Positions 44,906-54,339 of a DNA stretch of 64,000 nt are shown here, piece by piece. Where the stretch lies: positions 1 to 64,000 of the forward strand of contig FCNR01000021.1 in the NCBI GenBank assembly GCA_900016875.1, read 5' to 3'. The DNA comes from Eubacteriaceae bacterium CHKCI004 (GTDB lineage: Bacteria; Bacillota; Clostridia; Lachnospirales; Lachnospiraceae). Under the pieces are notes generated by a model that had not been told where the DNA came from, did not search any database, and worked only from the letters and a program-made list of their open reading frames with translations. Positions within the stretch are counted from its first letter, which is position 1, and every line of letters starts with the position of its first letter. The position numbers and the translations under genes were made by a program.

Positions 44906-45772
44906 CTATCCATTCAGAGCTTCCGCTCCTGAAATAATCTCCGTCAGTTCCTGTGTGATCGCCCCCTGCCTTGCCCGGTTATAAACCAGAGACAGTGTGG
45001 AAATCATCTCCTCAGCGTTGCTGGTCGCCGCATCCATGGCCTGCATTCTTGCTCCGTTTTCGCTGGCTGCAGACTCAATGAACGCACCGAAAATCGTGCT
45101 GTTGATATATTTCGGAATAAGCAGATCCAAAGCTTCCTCCGGTCCTGGCTCATAGTTCATGAGCGTCTCGCTTTTTGTCTGCTTCCCGGCTTCCTGCTTC
45201 TCCTCCACATCCACCGGCAGCAGCCGTATGAGCGTCGGCACATGCACCACTGTATTTTTAAACTTTGTGTAGGCCAGGTAGATTTCTCCGATCTCTCCCG
45301 CCGCAAAGGCGTCAAGCACCTTCTCTCCGATGGCAGCCGCATCGGCAAAGGACGGGGCGTTCATGACCTCGGAATCGTCCGACACGATGTGATAATCCCT
45401 GCGTGCCAGAGTCTCCACGCCTTTTCTTCCGACGCCATAAATATCCACATCTTCTTTCCGCCATCCGCTGTCCACGATCAGGCGGGTCACATTATTGTTA
45501 TAGCCTCCGGCCAGTCCCCGGTTGGAAGTCACCACGATGACCGCCTTCCTCTCTGAACCGCTTCCTGTCAGGAACGGGTGATCCAGCCGTTCCGATTTCG
45601 CTAAAATAGACTGAATGGTCTCGTACATTTTATCAAAATACGGCCGGGCATTTTCCGCCCTGGATCTTGCTCTCTGCAGCTTTACGGTGGAAACCAGCTT
45701 CATGGCTTTCGTTATCTGCTGCGTACTCTGTATGCTGTCCTTGCGTCTCTTAATATCTCTCATGGACGCCAT
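44906..45772 (-). CDS. atpG: F-type ATP synthase gamma subunit
   Basis: The 288-aa rotor shaft. The two terminal helices (MRDIKRRKDSIQSTQQITKAMKLV and the final YNRARQGAITQELTEIISGA) that form the coiled coil are clear, with the Rossmann-like middle (VIVVTSNRGLAGGYN). Normal length. Confidence 0.97.
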   Translation of the reverse strand: MASMRDIKRRKDSIQSTQQITKAMKLVSTVKLQRARSRAENARPYFDKMYETIQSILAKSERLDHPFLTGSGSERKAVIVVTSNRGLAGGYNNNVTRLIVDSGWRKEDVDIYGVGRKGVETLARRDYHIVSDDSEVMNAPSFADAAAIGEKVLDAFAAGEIGEIYLAYTKFKNTVVHVPTLIRLLPVDVEEKQEAGKQTKSETLMNYEPGPEEALDLLIPKYINSTIFGAFIESAASENGARMQAMDAATSNAEEMISTLSLVYNRARQGAITQELTEIISGAEALNG

Positions 45773-45864
45773 TTTGTATCACCACCTTATTTGCGCCGCA
45801 TCATATCGCGCGGCATGGTTCTGCCGCCATAGTGTCCATGGTTCCGGCTCCCATGCGCATCCCA

Positions 45865-47382
45865 TTAAAATGTCTCCTTGAATTCCGTGATTGCTTTCCG
45901 GATAAGCGCTTCCGTCTCCGGACTGAGATCTTTTGTATTCCGGATGGCGGAATAAATCTCCGGGAACTTCGTATCAACATATTCCAGAAATTTTTCTTCA
46001 AATTCCAATACTCTCTCAACCGGAATATCCAACAGATATTTTTTTGTCACCGCATAAATGATAAGCACCTGCTTCTCCACTGGAAGAGTCTTATACTGCG
46101 GCTGCTTTAAACTCTCTCTGATACGCTCTCCCTGAGCCAGGCGCTCTCTGGTATCATCGTCAAGTTCGGAACCGAACTGGGCGAAGGACGCCAGCTCCCG
46201 ATACTGGGCCAGCTCCGTACGGATTGGCCCGGCGATTTTTTTCATTGCCTTGATCTGCGCCGAACCTCCCACGCGGGATACGGACAAGCCGGCATTGATG
46301 GCCGGACGGAAGCCGGCGTTGAACATCTCTGTCTCAAGATAGATCTGTCCGTCCGTGATGGAGATCACGTTGGTCGGAATGTAGGCGGATACGTCTCCCG
46401 CCTGGGTCTCAATGATCGGAATCGCCGTGAGGGAACCGCCTCCAAGCTCTTCCGACAGCCGGGACGCCCGCTCCAGGAGTCTCGAATGAAGATAGAACAC
46501 GTCTCCCGGATAAGCCTCTCTTCCCGGAGGCCGGCGAAGCAGCAAAGATAATGTACGATAGGCCGTCGCGTGCTTGCTCAGATCGTCATAAATTACCAGC
46601 ACGTCTTCTCCCCGTTCCATCCATTCTTCTCCTATGGCACATCCGGCATAAGGGGCAATATACTGAAGTGGCACCAGCTCACTGGCTGTGGAAGCCACTA
46701 TGGTAGTGTAATCCATGGCGCCGTACTCTTCCAGAGTTTTCACAATACCCGCCACTGTGGACGCTTTCTGGCCGATAGCCACATAGATACAGTGCATGTT
46801 CTGCCCTTTCTGATTGATGATCGTATCAATGGCAATGGCCGTTTTTCCCGTCTGACGGTCTCCGATAATCAGCTCTCTCTGCCCTCTTCCAATAGGCACC
46901 ATGGAATCAATAGCCTTAATTCCGGTCTGCACCGGCGTATCCACCGGCTGACGGTCAATGACGCCGTGAGCCACCCGTTCCACCGGGCGGAACTGTTTCG
47001 TCTCCACCGGACCTTTCCCATCGATCGGCTGTCCAAGAGCATTAACCACCCTGCCGGTCAGAGCGTCTCCTACAGGAACCTCTATGACGCGCCCCGTAGT
47101 CTTGACGGTATCTCCTTCATTGACATTTCTGTGATCCCCAAGAAGCACGGCTCCCACATTATCTTCTTCCAGATTCATCACCATGCCGTATACTTCTCCG
47201 GGAAATTCCAGAAGCTCACCCTGCATGGCTTTTTCAAGGCCATAAATCCGGGCCACACCGTCAGCCACCTGGATAACCGTTCCCACATCAGCGGTTTCCA
47301 GCTTAGTCACATAATTTTTTATCTGCTCCCGGATAACGGAACTGATTTCCTCCGGTCTGATTTTTATCAAAACTCCCTGCAC
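45865..47382 (-). CDS. atpA: F-type ATP synthase alpha subunit
   Basis: The 505-aa non-catalytic alpha subunit, with P-loop [11 protein letters not shown] and the family signatures [14 protein letters not shown] and [12 protein letters not shown]. The annotated start is a GTG; a TTG five codons on is an alternative, and the ribosome site AAGAAGG does not settle it. The 92-base gap to atpG is the largest in the operon. Confidence 0.97.
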   Translation of the reverse strand: MQGVLIKIRPEEISSVIREQIKNYVTKLETADVGTVIQVADGVARIYGLEKAMQGELLEFPGEVYGMVMNLEEDNVGAVLLGDHRNVNEGDTVKTTGRVIEVPVGDALTGRVVNALGQPIDGKGPVETKQFRPVERVAHGVIDRQPVDTPVQTGIKAIDSMVPIGRGQRELIIGDRQTGKTAIAIDTIINQKGQNMHCIYVAIGQKASTVAGIVKTLEEYGAMDYTTIVASTASELVPLQYIAPYAGCAIGEEWMERGEDVLVIYDDLSKHATAYRTLSLLLRRPPGREAYPGDVFYLHSRLLERASRLSEELGGGSLTAIPIIETQAGDVSAYIPTNVISITDGQIYLETEMFNAGFRPAINAGLSVSRVGGSAQIKAMKKIAGPIRTELAQYRELASFAQFGSELDDDTRERLAQGERIRESLKQPQYKTLPVEKQVLIIYAVTKKYLLDIPVERVLEFEEKFLEYVDTKFPEIYSAIRNTKDLSPETEALIRKAITEFKETF

Positions 47383-47399
47383 CTTCTTTCTTCTTTGTT

Positions 47400-47948
47400 T
47401 TATGATAACTGAATCCGGGAAAGCTGCCGGCTCAGCGTGTCAATCTGTGTTTTCAGGCTGCTGTCCACCACCCGGTCGTCCAGACGGATGATAAGCCCGC
47501 CGATAATCTCCGGCTTCACAATATATGCAATCTCAAAAGAAATGTAATCGGTCACCTCCAGAAGACGCTTCTCCACCGCCTTCTTCTGCTCGCCGTTAAG
47601 CTCTACGGCGGAGGTCACGCTGGCTGTTCCAATTTTTCTGTGACGTTTTACCCTTTGAAGAAAATCCTCAAAAATAGACAAAATATCATTGTGACGGTCT
47701 TTTTGTATGATGATATGCAAAAACCCCATTACTTCCTCAGATACATGTCCCTGAAAAGCATTCTCCACCAGGGTAATTTTCTCTTCCTTCACAATTTCAG
47801 GATGATTCAAAAGACGCATGAGCTCTCCATTTGCCAGAAAAACATCCCGTGCCGCCGCAATCTCCTCCGCGAACTGGTCCACGGTATTTTCCTCCAGCGC
47901 CAGAGTAAACAGCGCGTCACCATAAATACTGCTCACCCTTTTCGCCAT
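47400..47948 (-). CDS. atpH: F-type ATP synthase delta subunit
   Basis: The 182-aa peripheral-stalk subunit. The N-terminal helical bundle ([15 protein letters not shown]) and C-terminal [19 protein letters not shown] are standard. It overlaps the end of atpF by 16 bases. Confidence 0.95.
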   Translation of the reverse strand: MAKRVSSIYGDALFTLALEENTVDQFAEEIAAARDVFLANGELMRLLNHPEIVKEEKITLVENAFQGHVSEEVMGFLHIIIQKDRHNDILSIFEDFLQRVKRHRKIGTASVTSAVELNGEQKKAVEKRLLEVTDYISFEIAYIVKPEIIGGLIIRLDDRVVDSSLKTQIDTLSRQLSRIQLS

Positions 47949-48466
47949 GTGTCATCACCTATCTCTTTCAGCGTCTGCTCTATGAGCTCATTTTGTTTCT
48001 TTTCATCCAGCGACGACGCCACGAGCTTTTCCGAAAGCAGGGACGCCACAGAGATAATCTCCTGCTTTACCTCATCGTTGACCCGCTTTTGTTCAAGCTC
48101 CGCCTCCTGACGGGCGCCGGCGATGATCCGCCCCGCTTCCTCCTTGGCGTTCACGATGATCTCGTTCTCTCTCTGCATCGCTTTTTTTCTTGAGTCGCTC
48201 AGAATCTGTTCCGCAACTTTATCAATCTCTTTTAACTTACCGTCATATTCTTCCCGCATGCGCACGGCGGCCTCCCTGTTCTCCAGAGCCTCCCGCTGTT
48301 CCTGCATCACCCGTTCTTTCCGGTCATTTAACTTCTTCCTCACCGGGTCCAGCAGCAGATAGCTGGCAGCCAGGAATAAAAGAAAGATGGCGATTCCCAT
48401 AAAAATGAGCTGGAAAATAAGCTGCGCATCCAGACCGAATATACGGTCATCCAGTGATAATAGCAC
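47933..48466 (-). CDS. atpF: F-type ATP synthase b subunit
   Basis: The 177-aa stator stalk: one N-terminal membrane helix (FQLIFMGIAIFLLFLAASYLL) followed by a long charged helix. The Arg pattern RKKLNDRKERV is usual. It starts 36 bases after atpE. Confidence 0.95.
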   Translation of the reverse strand: MLLSLDDRIFGLDAQLIFQLIFMGIAIFLLFLAASYLLLDPVRKKLNDRKERVMQEQREALENREAAVRMREEYDGKLKEIDKVAEQILSDSRKKAMQRENEIIVNAKEEAGRIIAGARQEAELEQKRVNDEVKQEIISVASLLSEKLVASSLDEKKQNELIEQTLKEIGDDTWRKG

Positions 48467-48502
48467 CTCATGCCTCCTTTCCGCTGTCTCATCATCATAC
48501 GA

Positions 48503-48787
<285 letters not shown>

Positions 48788-48820
48788 CTAAATATTAAAC
48801 TTTTCATCCACAAAAAATAA

Positions 48821-49561
48821 TTAATCCGCGTACTTATCTGTAATAAACGTCATGGTCAGCATTCCGAACACGTATGTCTGAATCGCTCCGGAGAACAGAT
48901 CGAAGTAAACATGCAGAAATGATGGAATCCCCAGCTTCATAAACCATGGCAGCAACGTATACCAGAGACTGATCATGATTGTTCCCGCCAGTACATTTCC
49001 AAAAAGACGCAGGGACATGGACACCGGCGTGGCAAACTCGCTGATGACGTTAACCGGGAAAAAGATCGGGAACGGCTCGAACAAATCTTTGACAAACCGG
49101 ATGCCGTTACTCTTGATCCATGCATACTCGATCATCACAAAGGTGATGAGCGCCAGAGCAAAGGTTGTCCCAAAGTCCGCCGTAGGCGCCCGGAGCCCGA
49201 ATACCCCTGAAATATTTGACAGAAAAATGAATGCCATCAGGGTAATGACATAATTCCTGTATTTTGGCGCATGGGCGCCCATACTGGATTCCACCATGGC
49301 ATCCATGGTCTCTACCAGCATCTCCACCGCATTTTGTACGGCATTCGGTTCATCATAATCTTTCATGATCTCATGTCTGGCAAAAAGAATCAGCCCCAAT
49401 AAGATCAGACAAACAATGACCGTGGAGATCATAGTTGTATTGATGGACAGAGTCTGTCCAAAAAGCTCAAACTCATAGTAGCTGTGGATGAAAAAATCCA
49501 CATCGGCGCCACTGCTCAAAAGCATGGCTCCCGCAGAGGTGCCGGCAGATATTCCTCCCAT
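48821..49561 (-). CDS. atpB: F-type ATP synthase a subunit
   Basis: The 246-aa channel subunit with several membrane helices. The essential Arg is in MSLRLFGNVLAG, and the helix 5-6 region with FDLFSGAIQTYVFGML is intact. The first ten codons are Gly/Ala-rich and variable. Confidence 0.95.
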   Translation of the reverse strand: MGGISAGTSAGAMLLSSGADVDFFIHSYYEFELFGQTLSINTTMISTVIVCLILLGLILFARHEIMKDYDEPNAVQNAVEMLVETMDAMVESSMGAHAPKYRNYVITLMAFIFLSNISGVFGLRAPTADFGTTFALALITFVMIEYAWIKSNGIRFVKDLFEPFPIFFPVNVISEFATPVSMSLRLFGNVLAGTIMISLWYTLLPWFMKLGIPSFLHVYFDLFSGAIQTYVFGMLTMTFITDKYAD

Positions 49562-49565
49562 TGAT

Positions 49566-49982
49566 TCACCTTCCTTCCCCTCTTAGTTTTTTTGTGACGT
49601 ATGTGTTCGTGTACATATGCAGAAGGGCTGCGATCTTTAATCCAATAATACCAAGAATCACTCCCGGAAAGCTGATGGCCTCAAAACGCAGGCCTGCATA
49701 AACGACTGCCAGCATAATAAGCCACCGGAGAATACTCCGTATCGTCATACTCCACTGTCCCTTTGTCTGGCTCATATGAAGACATTTTTCCAGTCCTTTT
49801 TCCATGCTGACGCTCATACTCACGGCAACTGCCGTTCCCAGCACTATACCGATGGTGTAGCTGAGCTTGTCACTGACAATAAACAGTCCCACGATCTCCG
49901 CCAGCAGACTCCAGATCAGGCAGCCAAAGATTAAATCAAGCAGCGTCTCATTGGTTTCCCTTATCCATTTTATCCGTTTCAT
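49566..49982 (-). CDS. atpI: ATP synthase subunit I-like membrane protein
   Basis: A 138-aa protein with four predicted membrane helices in the place of atpI, just before atpB. AtpI-type proteins assist c-ring assembly and may help Mg2+ or ion supply. Sequence is poorly conserved, so the call rests on position and topology. It overlaps the end of the preceding small gene by 35 bases. Confidence 0.75.
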   Translation of the reverse strand: MKRIKWIRETNETLLDLIFGCLIWSLLAEIVGLFIVSDKLSYTIGIVLGTAVAVSMSVSMEKGLEKCLHMSQTKGQWSMTIRSILRWLIMLAVVYAGLRFEAISFPGVILGIIGLKIAALLHMYTNTYVTKKLRGEGR

Positions 49983-50214
49983 GATGATCTGATTCCTTTT
50001 CTTTATAAAATACTTGTATCATTTTGTAACAGGAACGCATCCCAGCCAGAATACCAAGCACCAGCATCAGTGGAAAAAGCAGCTCCTGATGTAATTCCTG
50101 GGCCAGAAAACTACCCAGAAAAACACAGATGAAAATGCAGGTGAGCATACAGATCCCGAGCTGGCTGATAAGCGGCAGCATGCGGAATATATTGCGGTTC
50201 TTCCTCCTTTTCAT
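49948..50214 (-). CDS. AtpZ/AtpQ-like small membrane protein
   Basis: An 88-aa protein with two membrane helices (MLTCIFICVFLGSFLAQ, LFPLMLVLGILAGMRSCYKM) and a charged tail, the pattern of the AtpZ family encoded before atpI. The ATG at 50212-50214 overlaps the stop of the ywlE-like gene (ATGA), showing coupling. A longer upstream frame is not needed. Confidence 0.7.
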   Translation of the reverse strand: MKRRKNRNIFRMLPLISQLGICMLTCIFICVFLGSFLAQELHQELLFPLMLVLGILAGMRSCYKMIQVFYKEKESDHHETDKMDKGNQ

Positions 50215-50675
50215 GGGAGCAGCTCTCCGATCACCCGGTCTGCCACCGCCTCCATGAGCGATTCGATGGACTGAAAGCATTTCTCAAATGCTTCCGGCGT
50301 ATCTTCTGTGACCTCCGGCACTTCCTCCTCTATATCGATAAAAGTACCCACGGACATACAGGTTGTCTGCGCCTGGAAACCGTTTCGCACCTGCTCTGCC
50401 TGTGCTTCCGTCATGGTCAGCGCCAAATCCGAAGATTCCAGATCTTCTTCCGTAAGCTGCGCGGAACGGAACTGATCGATCTCATAGCCATGCCGCCCGA
50501 GAATCTCAACCGCCATAGGCGAAACCGGCTCGGAAAACAGAACGACCAGACCTCTGGAAATCACTTCAATATCCGTAATATTTTTCTTTTTTATGAGTCC
50601 CTTCAGCGTCACTTCCGCCATAAAACTCCGGCAAAGATTATTCTCTCCGATTATAACAATCTTACGATATCCCAA
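50211..50675 (-). CDS. YwlE-position low-molecular-weight phosphatase, catalytic Cys absent
   Basis: A 154-aa protein of the low-molecular-weight phosphatase fold. In active members the loop is C-x5-R; here the matching segment reads G-E-N-N-L-C-R-S-F-M-A-E, so the nucleophile is Gly. The DP-type general-acid loop is also not recognisable (EVPEVTED). In B. subtilis the same place after tsaC (ywlC) holds ywlE, the protein-arginine phosphatase. It is probably an inactive relative with a binding role, or it has changed chemistry. Confidence 0.75.
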   Translation of the reverse strand: MGYRKIVIIGENNLCRSFMAEVTLKGLIKKKNITDIEVISRGLVVLFSEPVSPMAVEILGRHGYEIDQFRSAQLTEEDLESSDLALTMTEAQAEQVRNGFQAQTTCMSVGTFIDIEEEVPEVTEDTPEAFEKCFQSIESLMEAVADRVIGELLP

Positions 50676-50686
50676 ACCTCCACCTC

Positions 50687-51721
50687 CTATACTGTGATCA
50701 GATGATATCCGGCTGCTTTGAGCATCCGGTTCATAATAGCATTCCCAAGACCCTTCTCAAAAAAACTTTCCGAATAAATATAATCCAGTGCCAGCGTATC
50801 GCATTCCCTGAGTATACTGTATAAATTAGCCGCAACCGAATCCGGATGTTCCCGGCTTCCAATGCTCCTGCGGATTCCGGTGCAATACTGTCCGATGGAC
50901 TCATCGGTTCCGATAATGCCCACCCGGAAGCCCTCCTGCTCTTTTTCCTGCGCCCGGCGGTTAATCTCCGCTATCACTTTATCCGGTTCTCCTTCCACCA
51001 GAATAAGTTTTCCTTTCGGTGCATAATGGCGATACTTCATGCCTGGCGCTTTTGCCACCACATGCTCCGGCATTGTTCTGCCGGATACCGCCGGATCTAT
51101 CTGTACAGTACCGATCACTGACTCAAGCATGGCCTTTGTAATATATCCGGGACGAAGTATCATAGGAACCTCTCCTGTCATATCCACAATTGTAGATTCG
51201 ATACCGATTCCCACCGGCCCTCCGTCTAAAATCATCGGAATCTTGCCATTCATGTCCTCCATCACGTGACCTGCTGTCGTCGGGCTCGGCCGCCCGGAAG
51301 TATTGGCACTTGGAGCGGCGATCACGCGCCGGCTCTCCCGAATCAATGCTCTTGCGCCGGGATGAGAAGGCATGCGCACTGCCACCGTCTTAAGCCCCCC
51401 TGTGGTACCGTCCGGAACCGTTTCTTTTTTATTGAGAATCACGGTCAGCGGGCCGGGCCAGAAAGCCTCCATAATCTTCCTTGCCTGATTCGGCACATTT
51501 TCCGCCACCAGATCTACCTGCTCCATGTCCGCTATGTGAACAATGAGCGGATTATCAGAAGGCCGTCCTTTCGCCGCATAAATCTTTGCTGCCGCTTCAC
51601 TGTTCATGGCGTCCGCACCAAGACCGTATACCGTCTCGGTAGGAAACGCCACCAGCCCCCCGGCACGAATAATCTCACCCGCCTCCTTCAAAGCATCCAT
51701 CTTCACCAATTTTGTTTTCAT
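50687..51721 (-). CDS. tsaC: L-threonylcarbamoyladenylate synthase (Sua5/YwlC type)
   Basis: A 344-aa two-domain enzyme that makes threonylcarbamoyl-AMP for t6A in tRNA. The YrdC domain shows GGLVAFPTETVYGLGADA, KGRPSDNPLIVHI and APSANTSGRPSPT; the second part is the Sua5 domain. The ATG at 51719-51721 follows GAGGTG; a frame six codons longer is rejected. It leads the long operon to ywlE-like, atpZ, atpI and the atp genes. Confidence 0.93.
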   Translation of the reverse strand: MKTKLVKMDALKEAGEIIRAGGLVAFPTETVYGLGADAMNSEAAAKIYAAKGRPSDNPLIVHIADMEQVDLVAENVPNQARKIMEAFWPGPLTVILNKKETVPDGTTGGLKTVAVRMPSHPGARALIRESRRVIAAPSANTSGRPSPTTAGHVMEDMNGKIPMILDGGPVGIGIESTIVDMTGEVPMILRPGYITKAMLESVIGTVQIDPAVSGRTMPEHVVAKAPGMKYRHYAPKGKLILVEGEPDKVIAEINRRAQEKEQEGFRVGIIGTDESIGQYCTGIRRSIGSREHPDSVAANLYSILRECDTLALDYIYSESFFEKGLGNAIMNRMLKAAGYHLITV

Positions 51722-51762
51722 TGCAGTCACCTCTGTCATTCAGCCCGTCTTTGGCTTTTGCT

Positions 51763-51791
51763 AGTGTAACATGCTTTATGCAGAAAGTCAA
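51763..51791 (-). promoter_or_regulatory. SigA-type promoter of the tsaC-atp operon
   Basis: On the minus strand TTGACT (51786-51791) and TACACT (51763-51768), 17 bases apart. No other strong promoter is obvious down to atpC, so it may drive about 8.7 kb. Confidence 0.7.
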
Positions 51792-51907
51792 AAAACATGT
51801 CTTATTTTTTGTTACAGTTGTCATATTATTAACGTTTTTGTATTGCTGCTTCTTCTTTGCTTTGTAGAAGCATACTAATAATCGTACCTCATTTCAGGAT
51901 TGTTTTT

Positions 51908-52087
51908 ATGATAAATTTCTATTTTCACAAACTTTCTCCCCGAAATCTCTCTCTTTTCTTTCTTTTTCTGTTTTTGTCCGCCCTTGTTTTTGCTGACATG
52001 GCCAGAACTTCCCCGATTTTTAAAACCTCCGGCATTTTCACCGTCGTCCTGGACCCGGGGCACGGCGGGTGTCAGATGTGCGGATGA
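51908..52087 (+). pseudogene. cwlD: cwlD 5' part, interrupted by a mobile element
   Basis: The first 51 codons of a CwlD-type N-acetylmuramoyl-L-alanine amidase: a signal-anchor helix (LSLFFLFLFLSALVFA) and then VVLDPGHGG, the start of the amidase_3 zinc site. The frame then leaves CwlD sequence exactly after the 9-base CACGGCGGG and ends at TGA 52085-52087. The missing remainder is at 56054-56602 in the same phase. CwlD makes the muramic-delta-lactam of spore cortex peptidoglycan, needed for germination. No ribosome site better than AGGA is seen. A CATACTAA string at 51871 could be a late-sporulation -10, but no matching -35 was found. Confidence 0.9.
52061..52069 (+). repeat. Left attachment core (attL)
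   Basis: CACGGCGGG encoding His-Gly-Gly of the CwlD zinc motif; to its left is cwlD, to its right the element. Confidence 0.85.
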
Positions 52088-52188
52088 AGCACGCGGGACA
52101 TGTTCCCGGCGCCCTGTTCATATAAGACAGGCACTCCGCGTATATTTGTTACAGAAACAGAAATATCGCTCGATCAGGAGGGCCCTTT

Positions 52189-52401
52189 ATGCCACAAAAC
52201 ACCCCCCGAAACATTTCTCCATACAATGCTTCATTCAATCTGCCATCCGAAAAGTCAGAAAAATACTCATTGCCCGGCAGGATAAAACAGTCTCCCTTCA
52301 TCACTGTGGAGAGGGATTTTCTCTCCTCCATCACAGAAGATGAAGCGCTTATCCAGATTATCCGGGCGCATCTGCGGCAGTTATCCGCCGCTCCTCCATA
52401 A
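52189..52401 (+). CDS. Small protein inside the cwlD element
   Basis: A 70-aa ORF with a strong AGGAGGG ribosome site, between the left attachment core and the recombinase. It is polar, with a helical second half (DEALIQIIRAHLRQL). I do not recognise a family. By size and place it is a candidate for the accessory factor that serine recombinases need for excision, which is inference only. Confidence 0.55.
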   Translation: MPQNTPRNISPYNASFNLPSEKSEKYSLPGRIKQSPFITVERDFLSSITEDEALIQIIRAHLRQLSAAPP

Positions 52402-52474
52402 AAATCCCTGCATCTGCTGTAAGCTTATATCACTTGTACCCTTTAACACTATAAAAGAAAAAGAAGGTAAAAAT

Positions 52475-54109
52475 ATGCCGGATCTTTTTTATACCGCCGC
52501 TTATATCCGCCTTTCCCGTGAGGACGGCGACCGGGAAGAAAGCGACAGCGTCGCCAATCAGAAAAAGCTTCTCACCGGTTTTATTGAGAAAAAAGAGGAG
52601 CTTCTTCTATATAATATGTATATCGACGACGGATATTCGGGCGTCACTTTTCAGCGTCCCGCCTTTCGGAGGATGCTCGCAGACATTGAAAACAAAAAAA
52701 TCACCTGTGTCATTGTCAAAGATTTATCTCGTTTTGGCAGAGACTACATCGAGAGCGGGCGATATCTTGAACGATATTTTCCAGAGAAAGGAATTCGTTT
52801 CATCTCCGTCTCCGACCATATAGACAGCCTGCGGCAGCCCTATGATATGCTTCTTCCCATTAAAAACATTTTTAACGAGCAATACGCGCGCGATATATCC
52901 GGCAAGGTTCATTCCGCCCTGCAGACCAAACGGCAGTGCGGAGAGTTTATCGGAGCCTTTGCCAGCTATGGCTACCGGAAATCGCCCACAGATAAAAACA
53001 AGCTGATCATCGACGAGTACGCCGCCTCCGTCGTCCGGCGGATCTTCTCTCTCTATCTGCAGGGTTTCGGCAAACAGCAGATTGCCCGGCTTTTAAATAG
53101 CGAGGGCGTCCTCTGTCCTTCCGCCTATAAACGGGCGTCAGGACTCCGCTATGCCAATCCCGGAGCCGGCTGCGGTTCCCTCTGGTCTTATTCTACCATT
53201 AATCACATCTTACATAAAGAAATATATGTGGGAAATATGGTACAGGGCACGAGAGAACAAAAGCTGCGGGGCAGACAGCAAATGCTCGGGCGGGAACGCT
53301 GGATCGTAGTCAAGGGAACTCACGAGGCCATCATCGATGAAGAAACGTGGCGGCGAACTCAGAAACTCCTGAAAAGCAACGTCCGCTCCCCGGCCGGAGC
53401 GTACGTTCCGGCACGTCATCTCTTTGCAGGTCTCCTCTTTTGCGGCGGCTGCGGGCGTCCCATGGTAAAAACAATCTGGCGGCACGCCGACGGCAGTCCG
53501 GAATATTCTTTCACCTGCGGTACCTGCAAGCGGCATGGGAGACATTTCTGCACCCCGCATACCATTCCCGCCCGGGCGTTGGAACAGGCGGTCCTTAACG
53601 ATCTGAACCTTCTTCTGTCCCGCTGCGAAAAGCTGTCCGGGCTGGTATGGCAACAGGCGGAACAGTTTTTTGACCAGCCGGGCATCGAATCCGAGCTGCA
53701 GCTCATGGAAAATGAACGGAAAGCGGCGCGGGACATTTTTCTTACTTCTTATGAAGATTACAAATCAGGACTACTCTCCCGGGAAGAATTTCTGGTCTGC
53801 CGGGAAAAATACCGCCGGAAGGAACAATTCTGCCGTTCTAAACAGGAAGAACTCACAAACCGACGTGCTGATTTTTGGAAAAAAGTCCGGCAATCTCCTT
53901 TATTAAATGAAAAACCGGCAGCCAGACCAGTCTCCTACCTGGACCGGGCATTGCTGTCAGCGTTGATTGCTAAAATTACTGTTTACGAAAACCGCCGCAT
54001 TCATATCTGTTACAATTTCCCGGGAGGCGCTTCTTTTTTCCCCGGGCAGTATTTTGTAAAACGGACTGATGACATACATATCTTAAGTAAATCGTCCGAA
54101 TTACAATAA
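52475..54109 (+). CDS. Large serine recombinase of the cwlD element
   Basis: A 544-aa serine recombinase. The resolvase domain has the nucleophile Ser14 (IRLSRED), the DDGYSG motif and KDLSRFGRD with its arginines (86, 89). Then come the recombinase domain (about 155-300), a zinc ribbon (Cys323, Cys326, Cys348, Cys351), and a C-terminal coiled coil (about 395-480). The architecture matches TnpX/SpoIVCA-type enzymes. SpoIVCA excises skin from sigK during sporulation. The ATG at 52475 follows AGAAGG; a longer frame from 52340 is rejected. It should catalyse the cwlD rearrangement. Confidence 0.93.
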   Translation: MPDLFYTAAYIRLSREDGDREESDSVANQKKLLTGFIEKKEELLLYNMYIDDGYSGVTFQRPAFRRMLADIENKKITCVIVKDLSRFGRDYIESGRYLERYFPEKGIRFISVSDHIDSLRQPYDMLLPIKNIFNEQYARDISGKVHSALQTKRQCGEFIGAFASYGYRKSPTDKNKLIIDEYAASVVRRIFSLYLQGFGKQQIARLLNSEGVLCPSAYKRASGLRYANPGAGCGSLWSYSTINHILHKEIYVGNMVQGTREQKLRGRQQMLGRERWIVVKGTHEAIIDEETWRRTQKLLKSNVRSPAGAYVPARHLFAGLLFCGGCGRPMVKTIWRHADGSPEYSFTCGTCKRHGRHFCTPHTIPARALEQAVLNDLNLLLSRCEKLSGLVWQQAEQFFDQPGIESELQLMENERKAARDIFLTSYEDYKSGLLSREEFLVCREKYRRKEQFCRSKQEELTNRRADFWKKVRQSPLLNEKPAARPVSYLDRALLSALIAKITVYENRRIHICYNFPGGASFFPGQYFVKRTDDIHILSKSSELQ

Positions 54110-54191
54110 CAAATTAAGTGTATTTTTTCTCACCACCATAATATTGTTTATTATTGCAGAATTTTTTAAAAAAATACTATATTTTTTTTAC

Positions 54192-54220
54192 TTGTGCAAA
54201 AATTGGAACTGTGCTAGACT
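54192..54220 (+). promoter_or_regulatory. Promoter of amtB-glnK
   Basis: TTGTGC (54192-54197) and TAGACT (54215-54220), 17 bases apart, with TG before the -10. The predicted start is only about 10 bases before the terminator hairpin. Confidence 0.6.
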
Positions 54221-54235
54221 GCATTACAAGACAAA

Positions 54236-54274
54236 GGCGTTTACAGTATTACTCATACTGCAGACGCCTTTTTT
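54236..54274 (+). terminator. Intrinsic terminator in the amtB leader
   Basis: A 14-base stem (GGCGTTTACAGTAT, 54236-54249; partner ATACTGCAGACGCC, 54255-54268) with one wobble and one mismatch, followed by six T. It lies between the promoter and the amtB start, so read-through must be regulated or inefficient, as in attenuators. Confidence 0.75.
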
Positions 54275-54339
54275 CATGAAAACAGTCTGAAACAATCATT
54301 TAAGCCGGCATTTTGAAGAAGGAAAGGATGAGATAAGAT

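Noticed and set aside
51800-51907. SigE or SigG promoter of cwlD
   Set aside because: CATACTAA (51871) and GTCATATT (about 51817) resemble parts of sporulation promoters, but the distance between them does not fit one site.
52402-52474. SigE-type promoter of the recombinase gene
   Set aside because: Only a weak TTATATC/CACTATAAA pair; not good enough to claim, though it would be important for the developmental model.
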